DNA of 64,000 nt from an uncultured Bacteroidales bacterium (GCA_905234755.1 CAJOIT010000004.1:180771-244770); one strand, 5' to 3'. Shown: positions 35,740 through 45,304, counted from the stretch's first letter. Notes: generated by a model from the letters alone, not told the origin. Numbers and translations are program-made.

Positions 35740-36640
35740 TTTTCCCCCTTCTAAACTTACTAACCCAACACGCTGGAAGCAACCATTTTACAAACTTCCT
35801 CATCATATTTTTTGCACCCCACACAAAAGCAATCATAGCAAGCCAAAAGCTAGTATTCTTCTTGCCTAATGCCCAATAAATCGTATCACCAACTAAATCC
35901 CAATCATGGCAAGAATTATAAATCAATTTAATTTTGTTCCTTTTGTTATGTATATGTTTTTTAGTTTCGTTCTTATGAACAACATTCAATGTAAAATTTT
36001 TAGAATTTCTAGCCGATTCTCCAATAGGTAAAAGATTCTCACAACTAATTCCAACTTGCCAACAAGAATAATTAAAAGACAACTGATCTCTTCTAGAATA
36101 ATTATCTATGCAGTTCCACCACAGATTATCCATTTCAAATACTTTCAAATCTGAATGTATCCGATATAAAATATTTGTTTCATTCAATCCCATACATCTC
36201 GGATACCCATTTGCCAGCAAATATTTTCCATAACTTATTGAAGTATTATAATCTTCAAAATCATAATATACAACCGAAGCAACTTCCGCATATGCACAAT
36301 TCCGAACAGGATGAATTACAGAACACAACAACACTTTTTCTTCAAACAATTGGATTATTTTGCCATATATAAACCCAGTTTCTATCCTTATGTTCGCATC
36401 CATCCAGACACTTAAATCATAGTCAGACAACAACTCCTCGGGATGAGTTTTTACCCATCTTGCTATTTTGGTTTGAATATCATTGTGATAGTTTATTGGA
36501 CGAACTTGCCATACTCCTACATTTGTCTCCTTAATATCGTTTGAAAACAATATGTAGTCGAACCTATCGTCAATGACTTTGGGTTGAAGAATTTCATCGT
36601 AACCACCCACAATAGCCGTATATATTGCATATTTACTCAT
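35732..36640 (-). CDS. DUF616 / TOD1-MUCI70-type glycosyltransferase-like protein
   Basis: 302 aa. YTAIVGGYDEILQPKV, FDYILFSND and LSVWMDANIRI match DUF616, a glycosyltransferase-like family also known from plants (TOD1/MUCI70). The WMDAN motif holds the DxN donor/metal site. The C-terminus contains a hydrophobic segment (SFWLAMIAFVWGAKNM). Overlaps the next gene by 4 bases. Confidence 0.8.
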   Translation of the reverse strand: MSKYAIYTAIVGGYDEILQPKVIDDRFDYILFSNDIKETNVGVWQVRPINYHNDIQTKIARWVKTHPEELLSDYDLSVWMDANIRIETGFIYGKIIQLFEEKVLLCSVIHPVRNCAYAEVASVVYYDFEDYNTSISYGKYLLANGYPRCMGLNETNILYRIHSDLKVFEMDNLWWNCIDNYSRRDQLSFNYSCWQVGISCENLLPIGESARNSKNFTLNVVHKNETKKHIHNKRNKIKLIYNSCHDWDLVGDTIYWALGKKNTSFWLAMIAFVWGAKNMMRKFVKWLLPACWVSKFRRGKNE

Positions 36641-37200
36641 TCTTGAAGTCCGAAATGATTCATCAAATATTGCTTCTTTTCCTCATAAGGCAATGATACC
36701 ATATATAGAAAATCTTTTTCGTGTTTCTTTCTATATTCATCAAATGTGCAAATTACCTTGCAGGGGTTGCCTGCGGCAACGACATTACTTGGAATATCTC
36801 TATTTACTAAACTACAAGAACCTATAACTGTATTGTCGCCGATTTTAACATTTGGCAATATGGTTGACCTAGCTCCTATAAAACAATTATTTCCCACTTC
36901 AATTGTTCCATATATGACAGTTTCTTTATTTCCATCTGGAAGGTTTCTAATTACCCTTGTCGCAGCATCATGGGTAACAAAAACAACATCAAAACTTATT
37001 GTTGTATTATCACCTATGCTGACCAAATATGGTTCAGATGAAAAAATTACAGGAGAAACAGGAGATATTATACTTACATTATTGCCTATTTGAACACCGA
37101 GAGAACGAAAATAAGACACATCATTTCTTGTTTGATGCGGAATCGACAAGAAATTGAGTAATTTCATTCTAACATAATTCAAAAAACGAGACATAAACAT
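36637..37200 (-). CDS. Left-handed beta-helix acetyltransferase
   Basis: 187 aa. Hexapeptide-repeat region about 40-145 (VQIGNNVSIISPVSPVIF, VGNNCFIGARSTILPNVKIGDNTVIGSCSLV) with the conserved loop HDAATRVI and the end motif VAAGNPCKVI. Resembles maltose/galactoside O-acetyltransferase relatives. The start may be the Met two codons later (37194). Confidence 0.88.
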   Translation of the reverse strand: MFMSRFLNYVRMKLLNFLSIPHQTRNDVSYFRSLGVQIGNNVSIISPVSPVIFSSEPYLVSIGDNTTISFDVVFVTHDAATRVIRNLPDGNKETVIYGTIEVGNNCFIGARSTILPNVKIGDNTVIGSCSLVNRDIPSNVVAAGNPCKVICTFDEYRKKHEKDFLYMVSLPYEEKKQYLMNHFGLQE

Positions 37201-37208
37201 ATAGAATA

Positions 37209-38141
37209 TTAATTATATTTTTTTTTCTTCACATTCCATCCTGGTTTATACTTAGAATGTTTGCCTAAACGAGAAATCCATGCATCAAAAAAAGCAGACC
37301 TTATTAAAGAAGCTTTTTCTTTAGAGAACCTATTACTTCGAAGTTCTTTCCGCATATACAGTGTCTTATCAACTGCCAACATTATACGATGCTTTTTTAA
37401 CATATGGCACTGATTTCGTATCCTATAATATTCCTGCCAGGTTGTATCTAAATCTGGTGAAGTTCCTCCGCCTCCCTCTTCATGGTATATTTTTATACTT
37501 GGAACACAAGCTATTTTACCATATTTTCTCAACCTAATAGAATGTTCCGTATCGTCATAATATATAAAATAACTTGAATTTACCAATCCAACTTTTCTTA
37601 ATGCCCCAACATTCAAATACGAACACACATATGACAAATAATCAACAAAAAAAAACGGAACTAAATATTCTTTCGATTCATAAAAAACTCTTTCATAGTG
37701 ATTTTTCCCTGAAATCTTATATGTACTTCTATGTGACAATGCCAATTTTCCATCCATACCATATACCGCACCACATATTGCCGACATCTTATCAACATCA
37801 TGACTATCACAAAACTTATAGAACTGCTCCATCATATCTGGTTCTGCGTATGCATCGTCGTCTGCCAAATATATCCAGTCTGGATTCAAAGCCATAGCAT
37901 ATTTCTGTCCCGTGTAAAAGCCACCAGAACCGCCAAGGTTGTCTTCCATATTAACCACATGCTTGGCAAACGGAGCATCTATATTCTTCCAACTTTCCAA
38001 ATATTCAAATGTTCCATCGTTACTATGATTGTTAACTACAATCATATTGCGAAAAGTCATTGTCTGGGTTTCATAGCAAGCAAGAGCTTTCTTCAGTTTC
38101 TCCAGACGATTGTATGTTACTATTACAACATCTACATTCAT
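37209..38141 (-). CDS. Galactofuranosyltransferase-like GT2 protein
   Basis: 310 aa. VDVVIVTYNRLEKLKKAL, DNLGGSGGFYTGQKYAM and YLADDDAYAEPDMM are the motifs of the GlfT2/WbbI-like GT2 group, which often uses UDP-Galf. The neighbour 58 bases upstream is UDP-galactopyranose mutase, supporting a galactofuranose substrate. CGAVYGMDGKLALSHR and EEGGGGTSPD belong to the same family pattern. Confidence 0.88.
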   Translation of the reverse strand: MNVDVVIVTYNRLEKLKKALACYETQTMTFRNMIVVNNHSNDGTFEYLESWKNIDAPFAKHVVNMEDNLGGSGGFYTGQKYAMALNPDWIYLADDDAYAEPDMMEQFYKFCDSHDVDKMSAICGAVYGMDGKLALSHRSTYKISGKNHYERVFYESKEYLVPFFFVDYLSYVCSYLNVGALRKVGLVNSSYFIYYDDTEHSIRLRKYGKIACVPSIKIYHEEGGGGTSPDLDTTWQEYYRIRNQCHMLKKHRIMLAVDKTLYMRKELRSNRFSKEKASLIRSAFFDAWISRLGKHSKYKPGWNVKKKKYN

Positions 38142-38199
38142 ACTACAAATTTATAATAGCACAAAATTATAAAATATTACAAAAACAACAAACCGACAT

Positions 38200-39321
38200 T
38201 TACAATGCATCCCACAATCCCATCACCATCTCCACTATCGGCGCCATATCATAGTACTTATATTCGGCTAAGCGACCACCGAAATGCACATTGCTTTCCC
38301 TATCAGCCAAATCCTTATACCGAGCATACAGAGCATTGTTCTTCTCATCATTCACAGGATAATAAGGTTCCATACCATCCTTCCACTCGGTACTGTACTC
38401 CCTAGATATTATTGTCTTAGGACAATTATACACGGCATCGCCAAACATCTCGAAATGCTTGTGCTCTATAATTCGTGTGTATGGAACATCTATGTCGGTA
38501 TAATTTACCACCGCATTACCTTGATAATTCGGCATATCCATTATTTCCTGTTCGAACCTTACAGTGCGGTACTCCAGCTTGCCGAACCTATATCCATAGA
38601 ATTCATCTATCTTTCCTGTGAAAACAATATTCTCTGCAACCGATTCCCAATATTCCCTGTCGGCAAAGAAATCGACACCAGTTTTTACCTCTATACCGTC
38701 CAACATTCCATCTATCAACTTATTGTAACCTCCAATAGGAATGCCCTGATAACTATCATTGAAATAATTGTTATCGAACACCATCCTCACCGGGAGACGC
38801 TTTATTATGAAAGCAGGAAGTTCCGTGCACTTGCGCCCCCACTGCTTCTCGGTATAACCTTTTATAAGTTTCTCATAAATATCGCGCCCCACAAGACACA
38901 AAGCCTGTTCCTCTAGATTATTAGGTTCGCCTTTGATATTACTCTTTGCCAGTTCTACCTGCTCATCAATAATTGCTTTTGCCTCCTGCGGAGTTATTAC
39001 GCCCCACATTCTGTTAAATGTGTTCATATTGAAAGGCAAATTATATAGGACACCCTTGTAGTTGGCAACTGGAGAATTTGTATATCTGTTGAACGGCACA
39101 AACCTGGTCACGAAATCCCAAACTTCCTTGTTTGATGTATGGAATATATGCGCCCCATACTTATGTACATTTATACCTTCAACATTTTCGCAATATACAT
39201 TTCCGCCCTTATGCACGCGCTTGTCAATAACCAGACAGCGTTTGCCAGCCTGCTTTGCGAAATAGGCAAAGGTCGTGCCATAAAGACCAGAACCAACTAT
39301 AAGATAATCGTATCTATACAC
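38200..39321 (-). CDS. glf: UDP-galactopyranose mutase
   Basis: 373 aa from GTG (the upstream stop lies 4 bases before, so no ATG is possible). FAD-binding GSGLYGTTFAYFAKQAG (8-24) and the substrate motifs YGAHIFHTSNKEVWDFV, FNRYTNSPVANYKG, GYTEKQWGRKCTELPA are all present. Converts UDP-Galp to UDP-Galf, so the polysaccharide probably contains galactofuranose. Confidence 0.95.
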   Translation of the reverse strand: MYRYDYLIVGSGLYGTTFAYFAKQAGKRCLVIDKRVHKGGNVYCENVEGINVHKYGAHIFHTSNKEVWDFVTRFVPFNRYTNSPVANYKGVLYNLPFNMNTFNRMWGVITPQEAKAIIDEQVELAKSNIKGEPNNLEEQALCLVGRDIYEKLIKGYTEKQWGRKCTELPAFIIKRLPVRMVFDNNYFNDSYQGIPIGGYNKLIDGMLDGIEVKTGVDFFADREYWESVAENIVFTGKIDEFYGYRFGKLEYRTVRFEQEIMDMPNYQGNAVVNYTDIDVPYTRIIEHKHFEMFGDAVYNCPKTIISREYSTEWKDGMEPYYPVNDEKNNALYARYKDLADRESNVHFGGRLAEYKYYDMAPIVEMVMGLWDAL

Positions 39322-39324
39322 TTT

Positions 39325-40224
39325 TTATAAATTAAAAAACTTCAAAAACAATCCATAACCCTTACGCACAAGTCTCCAACGAAAACTATTATCTGTAATT
39401 GTAATCATATTAGTTATATAACGAGAATATGCATTTTTCTTCCCTTTAAGATTACTATACGATTTATGCTGATAATATACATATAATAAAGCCAATGATT
39501 TTCTAAAAGCAGGTTTATATTTATTGCCAGAACATATTGAATCATCACTAACTCTATAGCGAACCAAAAGCTTATCAATAAAATAAAATTTTACCTTTTT
39601 CTCCATCAAGGTAATCCACCTTGGCCAATCCTCCAACATTGGAATCCGCTTATCAAAACCACAAACACCTATATCATTAAATCTTTTCTTACTATAAAAA
39701 CATGTTGCGGCAGGAATAGGTTGAGGCCTTCCATCTATTAGCCATTCATACTGTTTGTCATAACTTAAATCGAAAAAAGAATAATCAAATATGGAATCTT
39801 TAAAATTATCAACTTTAATTTTATTTTCGCCAAAAACTTCAACTTTGCTAAATATACATATTGCATCATTGTTATTTTTAACAAAATCAATATATGTCTC
39901 AATACAATTAGGCAACAACAAATCATCTCCTGCAATCAACTTAACCCAATCGCCTTCGCACGCAGCTTCCGCCCTATTGCAATTTGCCGCAACTCCAGTA
40001 TTTTTTTCGGGTTCAATAACCTGTATCCGAACAAAACGATCCTTATTTTGGTCGCACCAATCTTTGCACAATTGCATTGTATTATCCGTTGAAGAATCAT
40101 CCGAAATAATCAATTCAATATTCTTATATGTCTGCGCCTTGATACTCTCTAAAGTTTCAAGCACATACTTAGATGAATTATAGGTTATAACTGCAACCGA
40201 AACTAACGGCATTTTTTCGTCCAT
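39325..40224 (-). CDS. Glycosyltransferase family 2 protein
   Basis: 299 aa from MDEKMPLVSVAVITYNSS; a longer frame overlapping the DegT gene is unlikely to be used. VAVITYNSSKYVLETLESIKAQ, IISDDSSTDNT and KLIAGDDLLLPN are standard GT2 motifs. One base after the aminotransferase stop, so translationally linked. Confidence 0.88.
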   Translation of the reverse strand: MDEKMPLVSVAVITYNSSKYVLETLESIKAQTYKNIELIISDDSSTDNTMQLCKDWCDQNKDRFVRIQVIEPEKNTGVAANCNRAEAACEGDWVKLIAGDDLLLPNCIETYIDFVKNNNDAICIFSKVEVFGENKIKVDNFKDSIFDYSFFDLSYDKQYEWLIDGRPQPIPAATCFYSKKRFNDIGVCGFDKRIPMLEDWPRWITLMEKKVKFYFIDKLLVRYRVSDDSICSGNKYKPAFRKSLALLYVYYQHKSYSNLKGKKNAYSRYITNMITITDNSFRWRLVRKGYGLFLKFFNL

Positions 40225-40225
40225 A

Positions 40226-41329
40226 TCACATAAATGCATTAATATGTTCAACAACAATTTCCGTTTCTTCATTTGTTAACACAGGACTAATCGGCAAACT
40301 CAATTCTTCTTTTGCTATCCGTTCTGTAATGGGCAATGAAATACTATTCCACTCCTTGTAACACTCTTGCTTATGTGGCGGAACTGGATAGTGTATCAAT
40401 GTATGCACGCCATGTTCTTTCAAATATTGTTGTAATCCATCCCTTCTTTCGCAAAATACAGGGAACAAATGATACACATTGTTTACATCTGGCAAACGAT
40501 TAGGCAACTTCAACATAGGATTATTAATGTTGTCGTAATAATATGCCGCAACCTGCTGTCTCAACCTATTATCTTCATCCAAATATCTAAGCTTAACATC
40601 CAATACAGCAGCTTGGATTTCATCAAGCCTACTATTTCTACCTTGATATTTGAATATGTACTTTTGCTGAGAGCCGTAATTAGCCAAAGCTCTAATACAT
40701 TCCGCCAAATCTCCATCATTCGTTGTTACTGACCCGCCATCGCCTAATGCGCCAAGGTTTTTCCCTGGATAGAAACTATGTCCTGCAGCATCGCCTATTG
40801 ACCCAGTTCTTCTACCGTTAAATGTACATCCATGCGCCTGAGCATTGTCTTCTATTAACTTTAGATTATACTTTTTGCAAAGCATCCCTATTTTTTCCGT
40901 AAAGGCACATCTACCATATAAATGAACTAACATTATGGCTTTAGTCCGTTTAGTAATCTTTGCCTCAATCAACTCATCGTCAATTTCCAATGTTTCAAAA
41001 CGAGGCTCAACCAATACGGGGGTAAGATTGTTTTCGGTAATGGCCAGTATTGAAGCAATATAGGTATTTGCAGGAACAATAACCTCATCGCCTTTTTGCA
41101 AAATGCCAAGTTCCATGTATGCACGAAGTATCAATATCAATGCATCCAGGCCATTTGCAACCCCTATACAATGCTTTGTTCCTATGTATTCTGCATAATG
41201 CGATTCAAAACGAGAATTTTCATCGCCTTGCAGATACCAACCGGAATCAACTGTACGACAAACAGCATCGCGCAGTTCGTCGTGATATTTCGCAGTTATG
41301 TCTCTTAAAGATAAAAATGGAACTTTCAT
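40226..41329 (-). CDS. DegT/DnrJ/EryC1/StrS sugar aminotransferase (FdtB-like)
   Basis: 367 aa. PLP lysine Lys190 in [17 protein letters not shown], preceded by EDNAQAHGC. Closest in pattern to FdtB/QdtB-type dTDP-3-keto-6-deoxyhexose 3-aminotransferases, and an FdtA-type isomerase is encoded in the same locus at 46215-46634. Together they would make a dTDP-3-amino-3,6-dideoxyhexose. Overlaps the GNAT gene by 4 bases. Confidence 0.9.
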   Translation of the reverse strand: MKVPFLSLRDITAKYHDELRDAVCRTVDSGWYLQGDENSRFESHYAEYIGTKHCIGVANGLDALILILRAYMELGILQKGDEVIVPANTYIASILAITENNLTPVLVEPRFETLEIDDELIEAKITKRTKAIMLVHLYGRCAFTEKIGMLCKKYNLKLIEDNAQAHGCTFNGRRTGSIGDAAGHSFYPGKNLGALGDGGSVTTNDGDLAECIRALANYGSQQKYIFKYQGRNSRLDEIQAAVLDVKLRYLDEDNRLRQQVAAYYYDNINNPMLKLPNRLPDVNNVYHLFPVFCERRDGLQQYLKEHGVHTLIHYPVPPHKQECYKEWNSISLPITERIAKEELSLPISPVLTNEETEIVVEHINAFM

Positions 41330-41778
41330 AATTTTTTACTCATATATATTCTATTATCATCCTGCTTATCAATAACAAATCCTTCGGATTGATACAAACG
41401 AAACGCTCTCAAATTATTAACCAATACAACTAAATACAATTTATTAAGCTTTAGTTCACGAGCCTTCTGATAAACCAAATTCATAAGGGTATGCCCCTTG
41501 CCATTCCAATATTGTTTTTCACCTATATACCCCCAATACTCACCTACATTATTGGAGAAATCAATATGCTTTATGCCACTAGCGCCAATCTTAACGCCAT
41601 CCCAATCAATTCCCCATATAGCATATGTAGGATCACTTAAGATTTGTGCATACCATTTCTGTTGCATCTCATGCGTCAAACATACAGGCCCATCAGTCAA
41701 ATCCCTGATTTCTGGATCATTGAGCCATTCATAGGATTTTGCTAAAAATAATTCATCATATTTGACTAATGTCATCAT
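41326..41778 (-). CDS. GNAT acetyltransferase, possibly for the 3-amino sugar
   Basis: 150 aa. RimJ/GNAT fold: [50 protein letters not shown] (acetyl-CoA loop GKG) and [24 protein letters not shown]. Placed between a second acetyltransferase-like gene and the FdtB-like aminotransferase, so it probably N-acetylates the amino sugar (inference). Four-base overlaps on both sides. Confidence 0.85.
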   Translation of the reverse strand: MMTLVKYDELFLAKSYEWLNDPEIRDLTDGPVCLTHEMQQKWYAQILSDPTYAIWGIDWDGVKIGASGIKHIDFSNNVGEYWGYIGEKQYWNGKGHTLMNLVYQKARELKLNKLYLVVLVNNLRAFRLYQSEGFVIDKQDDNRIYMSKKL

Positions 41779-42698
41779 ATCAGCAAAGTATGTTTAAGAG
41801 TCACTTCACAACCAATATTTTCTTTAAACTCGCACAATCCATAATTCGGAACACCATCTTCGGTTGAAGGACCAATATCCAAAATCTGAATATTTGTCTG
41901 AGAATAATATTCAAAAACCTTATATGTGAAAAAATTCATTGTTCGCAAATGCGAATATTGTGGCAAATCGCCCCAATATATCACCTGTGCAATATCTTTT
42001 GCGACATGGAATACTTGTGCAGCAGCAACATCTATCCCTTCATACGACATCACAAAAAAATCAGCATTGATTATTTTTCGTGTTTCCAAAACATCCTGCA
42101 ATGTCATACGTAAAGGGAAACCGCGTTCTTGGCGATTTTGCCTTATCACACAATACGCCCTCTCAACATCACAATCCATACTCGTATCCAATTTTACAAA
42201 TTGGAAATTATTTTTCTGTGAATTATAGAACTTATTACGAGTGCTTCGTTCTAAAAAATCGCAGTAACGCGCAAATTTATAAAGCGGATAATGATAGTTC
42301 AAATCTGTATATACAATCCGTGCATTGGCTCGCATAAGAGAAGAGAACATTTTTGATACAACGGAACCATATATTGAAGGAGGAAGTATAACACGTAACG
42401 GTTTGCTCTTTTCAGACATATATTTTTTTAGTGCGATCACGGCCTCCTCGTAATGTTCAATCCTTTCTATTTTATTACTCTCCAATATAGAGAACGGAGC
42501 AGAGAATGGGCAACAGAACACATCATCACGTTCGCCTACTATTAATCCGAAACGCAATTTTGAATCTCTGAATGTCAAATAATGCACATCTATGCATTTA
42601 TTTCTATTGAGTTCAGAAAATTCAACAGAATCAAATGCTATCGCTGTCTGCTGAAACAATTGTCTATATTCAGAGAATGTTACTTCGTGTAAATCCAT
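41775..42698 (-). CDS. FemAB/GNAT-like acyltransferase
   Basis: 307 aa. No close family name is certain. The double-GNAT pattern (RSTRNKFYNSQKNNFQFVKL, QNRQERGFPLRMTLQDVL, GIDVAAAQVFHVAKDIAQVIYWGD) resembles FemAB-type or 'BioF2-like' acyltransferases seen in Bacteroidota O-antigen clusters. May acylate a sugar amine. Overlaps the GNAT gene by 4 bases. Confidence 0.7.
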   Translation of the reverse strand: MDLHEVTFSEYRQLFQQTAIAFDSVEFSELNRNKCIDVHYLTFRDSKLRFGLIVGERDDVFCCPFSAPFSILESNKIERIEHYEEAVIALKKYMSEKSKPLRVILPPSIYGSVVSKMFSSLMRANARIVYTDLNYHYPLYKFARYCDFLERSTRNKFYNSQKNNFQFVKLDTSMDCDVERAYCVIRQNRQERGFPLRMTLQDVLETRKIINADFFVMSYEGIDVAAAQVFHVAKDIAQVIYWGDLPQYSHLRTMNFFTYKVFEYYSQTNIQILDIGPSTEDGVPNYGLCEFKENIGCEVTLKHTLLI

Positions 42699-42709
42699 TA
42701 CTTCTTATA

Positions 42710-42940
42710 TTATATAAATTCATTATAATTTCTAATATTGTCATCCTCTTCATATTTTTCCGATGCCAACGCCGAACGGACAGAACCAGAGAAAAAATCA
42801 TCTAAATATTCCCAGATTCCAGTAACAATAAGCAGACCTTGAGCCTGTCGATTAAGCATAATTGTTCCGTTCTTTGACGCATCAACAAACGCATCCCATA
42901 TTGCTACATCCTCTTTCGCATATCTTTTGATTGTTATCAT
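42710..42940 (-). pseudogene. Chimeric remnant: FemAB-like start fused to FdtA-like end
   Basis: 76 aa, open from ATG to stop. Residues 1-31 (ITIKRYAKEDVAIWDAFVDASKNGTIMLNR) look like the N-terminus of a FemAB/GNAT-type protein. Residues 32-76 (QGLLIVTGIWEYLDDFFSGSVRSALASE) align with the C-terminus of the FdtA protein at 46215-46634, including LLIV-GIW-LDDFSSG and ALASEHYE-like residues. It lacks the cupin core. The simplest reading is a deletion that joined two genes of the locus; it may or may not be translated. Confidence 0.7.
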
Positions 42941-42975
42941 TGATTTTTCCTTAATATAACATATTTGATAAACTT

Positions 42976-43380
42976 CTATTTTGCATATTGCCTTATCGCG
43001 TCAACAATACTTTCTGTATTCCAGCGAACATCTACTATTGAGCGACTATACACTTGTGTAGATACTCGTTCTTGCCCCCGTGGAATAACACCAACAATAT
43101 TTAATCCCAACTCTTTTGCCATATCCATTTCCCACTGCATCCAATCACTATACGATGCATACACACCTGCGATAGCGAGAACAATATCAGAATCTTCCAA
43201 CCTTCTCGTTATTTGTTTTTTTATAACCGAAGCATATCCCGAATTGATTGGATGGGTCTTCTCCACTTGTGTATATTCAGCAGGAAAATAACCGCGACTA
43301 TCTAGCAGATTTTTAAGATTTTGTAACACATCATCATAGTTCCAGCTATGACTGATAAATATTTTATATGTTCTTGCCAT
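42976..43380 (-). CDS. MTH538/ThsB-like TIR protein (TIR-B)
   Basis: 134 aa, a complete single domain. KIFISHSWNYDDVLQNL, the helix SDWMQWEMDMAKELG (Glu84, probable counterpart of the TIR catalytic Glu), and NIVGVIPRGQERVS with the end VRWNTESIVDAI match the MTH538 TIR-like family to which the Thoeris protein ThsB belongs. ThsB-type proteins make an NAD-derived signal on phage infection. It is the third gene of a tight cassette, 6 bases after the TPR-S gene. No ThsA is present. Confidence 0.85.
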   Translation of the reverse strand: MARTYKIFISHSWNYDDVLQNLKNLLDSRGYFPAEYTQVEKTHPINSGYASVIKKQITRRLEDSDIVLAIAGVYASYSDWMQWEMDMAKELGLNIVGVIPRGQERVSTQVYSRSIVDVRWNTESIVDAIRQYAK

Positions 43381-43386
43381 AATTTA

Positions 43387-44592
43387 TTATTTTTGAATAT
43401 GTAACAAATTAAATAATTTTTCTTTTTGCTCAAAATAACTCTCTTTCATAAATCTACTTGATTTTGAAAGAAATAATTTCTCATATTCATCAGCTTCGTC
43501 TTTCCCTAATGCATAGCTTACGTTTGCCAACGTTGAAACAAGCCATATTTCATCTTCCGAATCGATTTCATCAATATTAATATTCTTATTATTCTCATAC
43601 ACCTCTTTTCGTATTCGTCGTGCCATCACCTCCAATTCCTCCTTCTCCTCTGCATCTTCCAATATGGATGCTTTCAAATTTAAACAATATGCCAAATTAT
43701 CTCCATTATAATAACCTTTGAAAAGGGAATATGCTTTTTCTAATGTTTCTATAGATTTATCCAGGTCTGCTATATTTCCATTTAGCTCATATAAACGTTT
43801 ACAAATAGCTCCTATAAGACCATTTATTTCAGGATCAATAGTATCCGCTATGGGAGCTAACATCATCAGTGCAGAGCTATATGCATCTTTTTCTGTTGGT
43901 AATTTATGTTTGTATGTACACAATGCCAATTGCTGTAAAAAGTACATATCCGTTGGATATTCATTATGCAATTGGTTAAAACTCTTTATGGCCATTCCAA
44001 AGTCTCCTTTATTCTTATAAGATATAGCTTCTTTGACTCTTTCATACAAAGACTTCTCGTTTTTCCCTTTTCTATTATCACTACTTTGCTTCCGAGGCTC
44101 ACTTAAATCTTCTATATAGGTATAAAGAGGACTATCCTTATCTTCATGAGAATCTATATATGTTACAACATTACGCAGAGCATTTTTTGTTTGATCAATC
44201 TCTGATTGTCGAATTCCGCCAAATCTTGGATATTTATACGTGATTGTTTTCACATGATTCAAATCAAAAAAGAATTTATTACTTTGCTCTATCATAACTA
44301 TTGTCTTCCTTTTTCGAACACCATGGCGAACGCCTAACTCATAAATAGCATTTGGATTCAGCGTTGAAATATCGGCAATCACCAAATCAGCATCTAAAAT
44401 GCCATAATACATACTAATATCAATAATACCACTATCATGAATCTCATCACCTCGAAAACAATAGTATCCACATTCTTCTGCTATCGGTTTTATGATTTCA
44501 AAATAAATTTTATCTAAGTTCAGTTTCTTACCGGACATAGGGTCACGCCTTTGTCCGTAACCCATTACAACGAAACAAGATTTATCAGCCAT
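43387..44592 (-). CDS. Deoxyribosyltransferase-like (DRHyd) plus TPR-S/TRAFs-binding-like protein
   Basis: 401 aa. N-terminal domain (1-130): CFVVMGYG, VIADISTLNPNAIYELGVRHG with Asp74 and Glu85, the fold and acidic pair of nucleoside 2-deoxyribosyltransferase relatives. Residues about 185-400 are helical repeats (AISYKNKGDFGMAIKSFNQL, DLDKSIETLEKAY, DEIWLVSTLANVSYALG), resembling the TPR-S/DUF4071 'TRAFs-binding' region also found in animal ASK kinases. From comparative-genomic literature as I recall it, TPR-S was proposed to sense NAD-derived signals. Flanked by two TIR-like genes (6 and 9 bases). Likely sensor and effector of the cassette; this is inference. Confidence 0.78.
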   Translation of the reverse strand: MADKSCFVVMGYGQRRDPMSGKKLNLDKIYFEIIKPIAEECGYYCFRGDEIHDSGIIDISMYYGILDADLVIADISTLNPNAIYELGVRHGVRKRKTIVMIEQSNKFFFDLNHVKTITYKYPRFGGIRQSEIDQTKNALRNVVTYIDSHEDKDSPLYTYIEDLSEPRKQSSDNRKGKNEKSLYERVKEAISYKNKGDFGMAIKSFNQLHNEYPTDMYFLQQLALCTYKHKLPTEKDAYSSALMMLAPIADTIDPEINGLIGAICKRLYELNGNIADLDKSIETLEKAYSLFKGYYNGDNLAYCLNLKASILEDAEEKEELEVMARRIRKEVYENNKNINIDEIDSEDEIWLVSTLANVSYALGKDEADEYEKLFLSKSSRFMKESYFEQKEKLFNLLHIQK

Positions 44593-44601
44593 ATTTGTAC
44601 A

Positions 44602-45201
44602 TTATTTAGGATAAACTACTACTTCTTTTGCAATATCTTGCTCTCTTTTATCAAACGCTTGTTCGATATATTTATTAGGATTAATTCTAAAATCATCCCA
44701 TTTCACTAAAACACAATATCTATCATCATCTGAATATGCACAATTCCCCTGGCTATTTAAGTAATAATTACGACTAAATTCCTTTATTACTGTGTCATCA
44801 TTGATTGCCACCCAATTATGATTTTTATGGCACATACTGCATTCATAAGTCCCTTTATATATTGCACTATACATTTTCGGCAATACTATGCCCAATATAC
44901 CATTTCTTGTATTGCCCTCACTGTTATACAATGATGCTTGTAACTCTCGCTTAATATATTGCTGTTCCTCTGCGCCAAGCACCTCAGCACTATTTGTCCC
45001 AATTAGGAATATCGTTACAGTAGAATCCGACAAATAGTCTTCACGTATTTTTTGCATCACATAATCCGGATCTTCAGAATCTATGGCTACGTTTAATGAT
45101 TTATCAATCATGTCAACCTTGTTGGCCTCATTCCAACGTTGGATTTCTTTTTTATATCCTTCATCCTCTTTTTTGAAAGAAATAAAACATTTATGTCCCA
45201 T
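44602..45201 (-). CDS. MTH538/ThsB-like TIR protein (TIR-A)
   Basis: 199 aa. MGHKCFISFKKEDEGYKKEIQRW opens a TIR-like domain; STVTIFLIGTNSAEV and the helix EEQQYIKRELQAS (Glu86) follow the TIR order, and RNGILGIVLPKM is the third core strand. Unlike TIR-B it has a long C-terminal half with a Cys pair, YECSMCHKNHNW (about 118-129), perhaps a metal site. First gene of the cassette, about 100 bases after the DUF3990 gene. No clear promoter was seen in that gap. Confidence 0.82.
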   Translation of the reverse strand: MGHKCFISFKKEDEGYKKEIQRWNEANKVDMIDKSLNVAIDSEDPDYVMQKIREDYLSDSTVTIFLIGTNSAEVLGAEEQQYIKRELQASLYNSEGNTRNGILGIVLPKMYSAIYKGTYECSMCHKNHNWVAINDDTVIKEFSRNYYLNSQGNCAYSDDDRYCVLVKWDDFRINPNKYIEQAFDKREQDIAKEVVVYPK

Positions 45202-45304
45202 ATTCTGTTCTCCCTATTTTTGTAGCCATTTTTTTAACTAATCTTTGCCTATTGATATTCAACATAATAATTCCCTATGCTATACTGATATTCACTAGTT
45301 TTTG

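Noticed and set aside
42976..45201. Classical Thoeris system
   Set aside because: TIR (ThsB-like) proteins are present but no ThsA-type SLOG/NADase or membrane effector is encoded nearby; the effector candidate is a different, TPR-S-containing protein.
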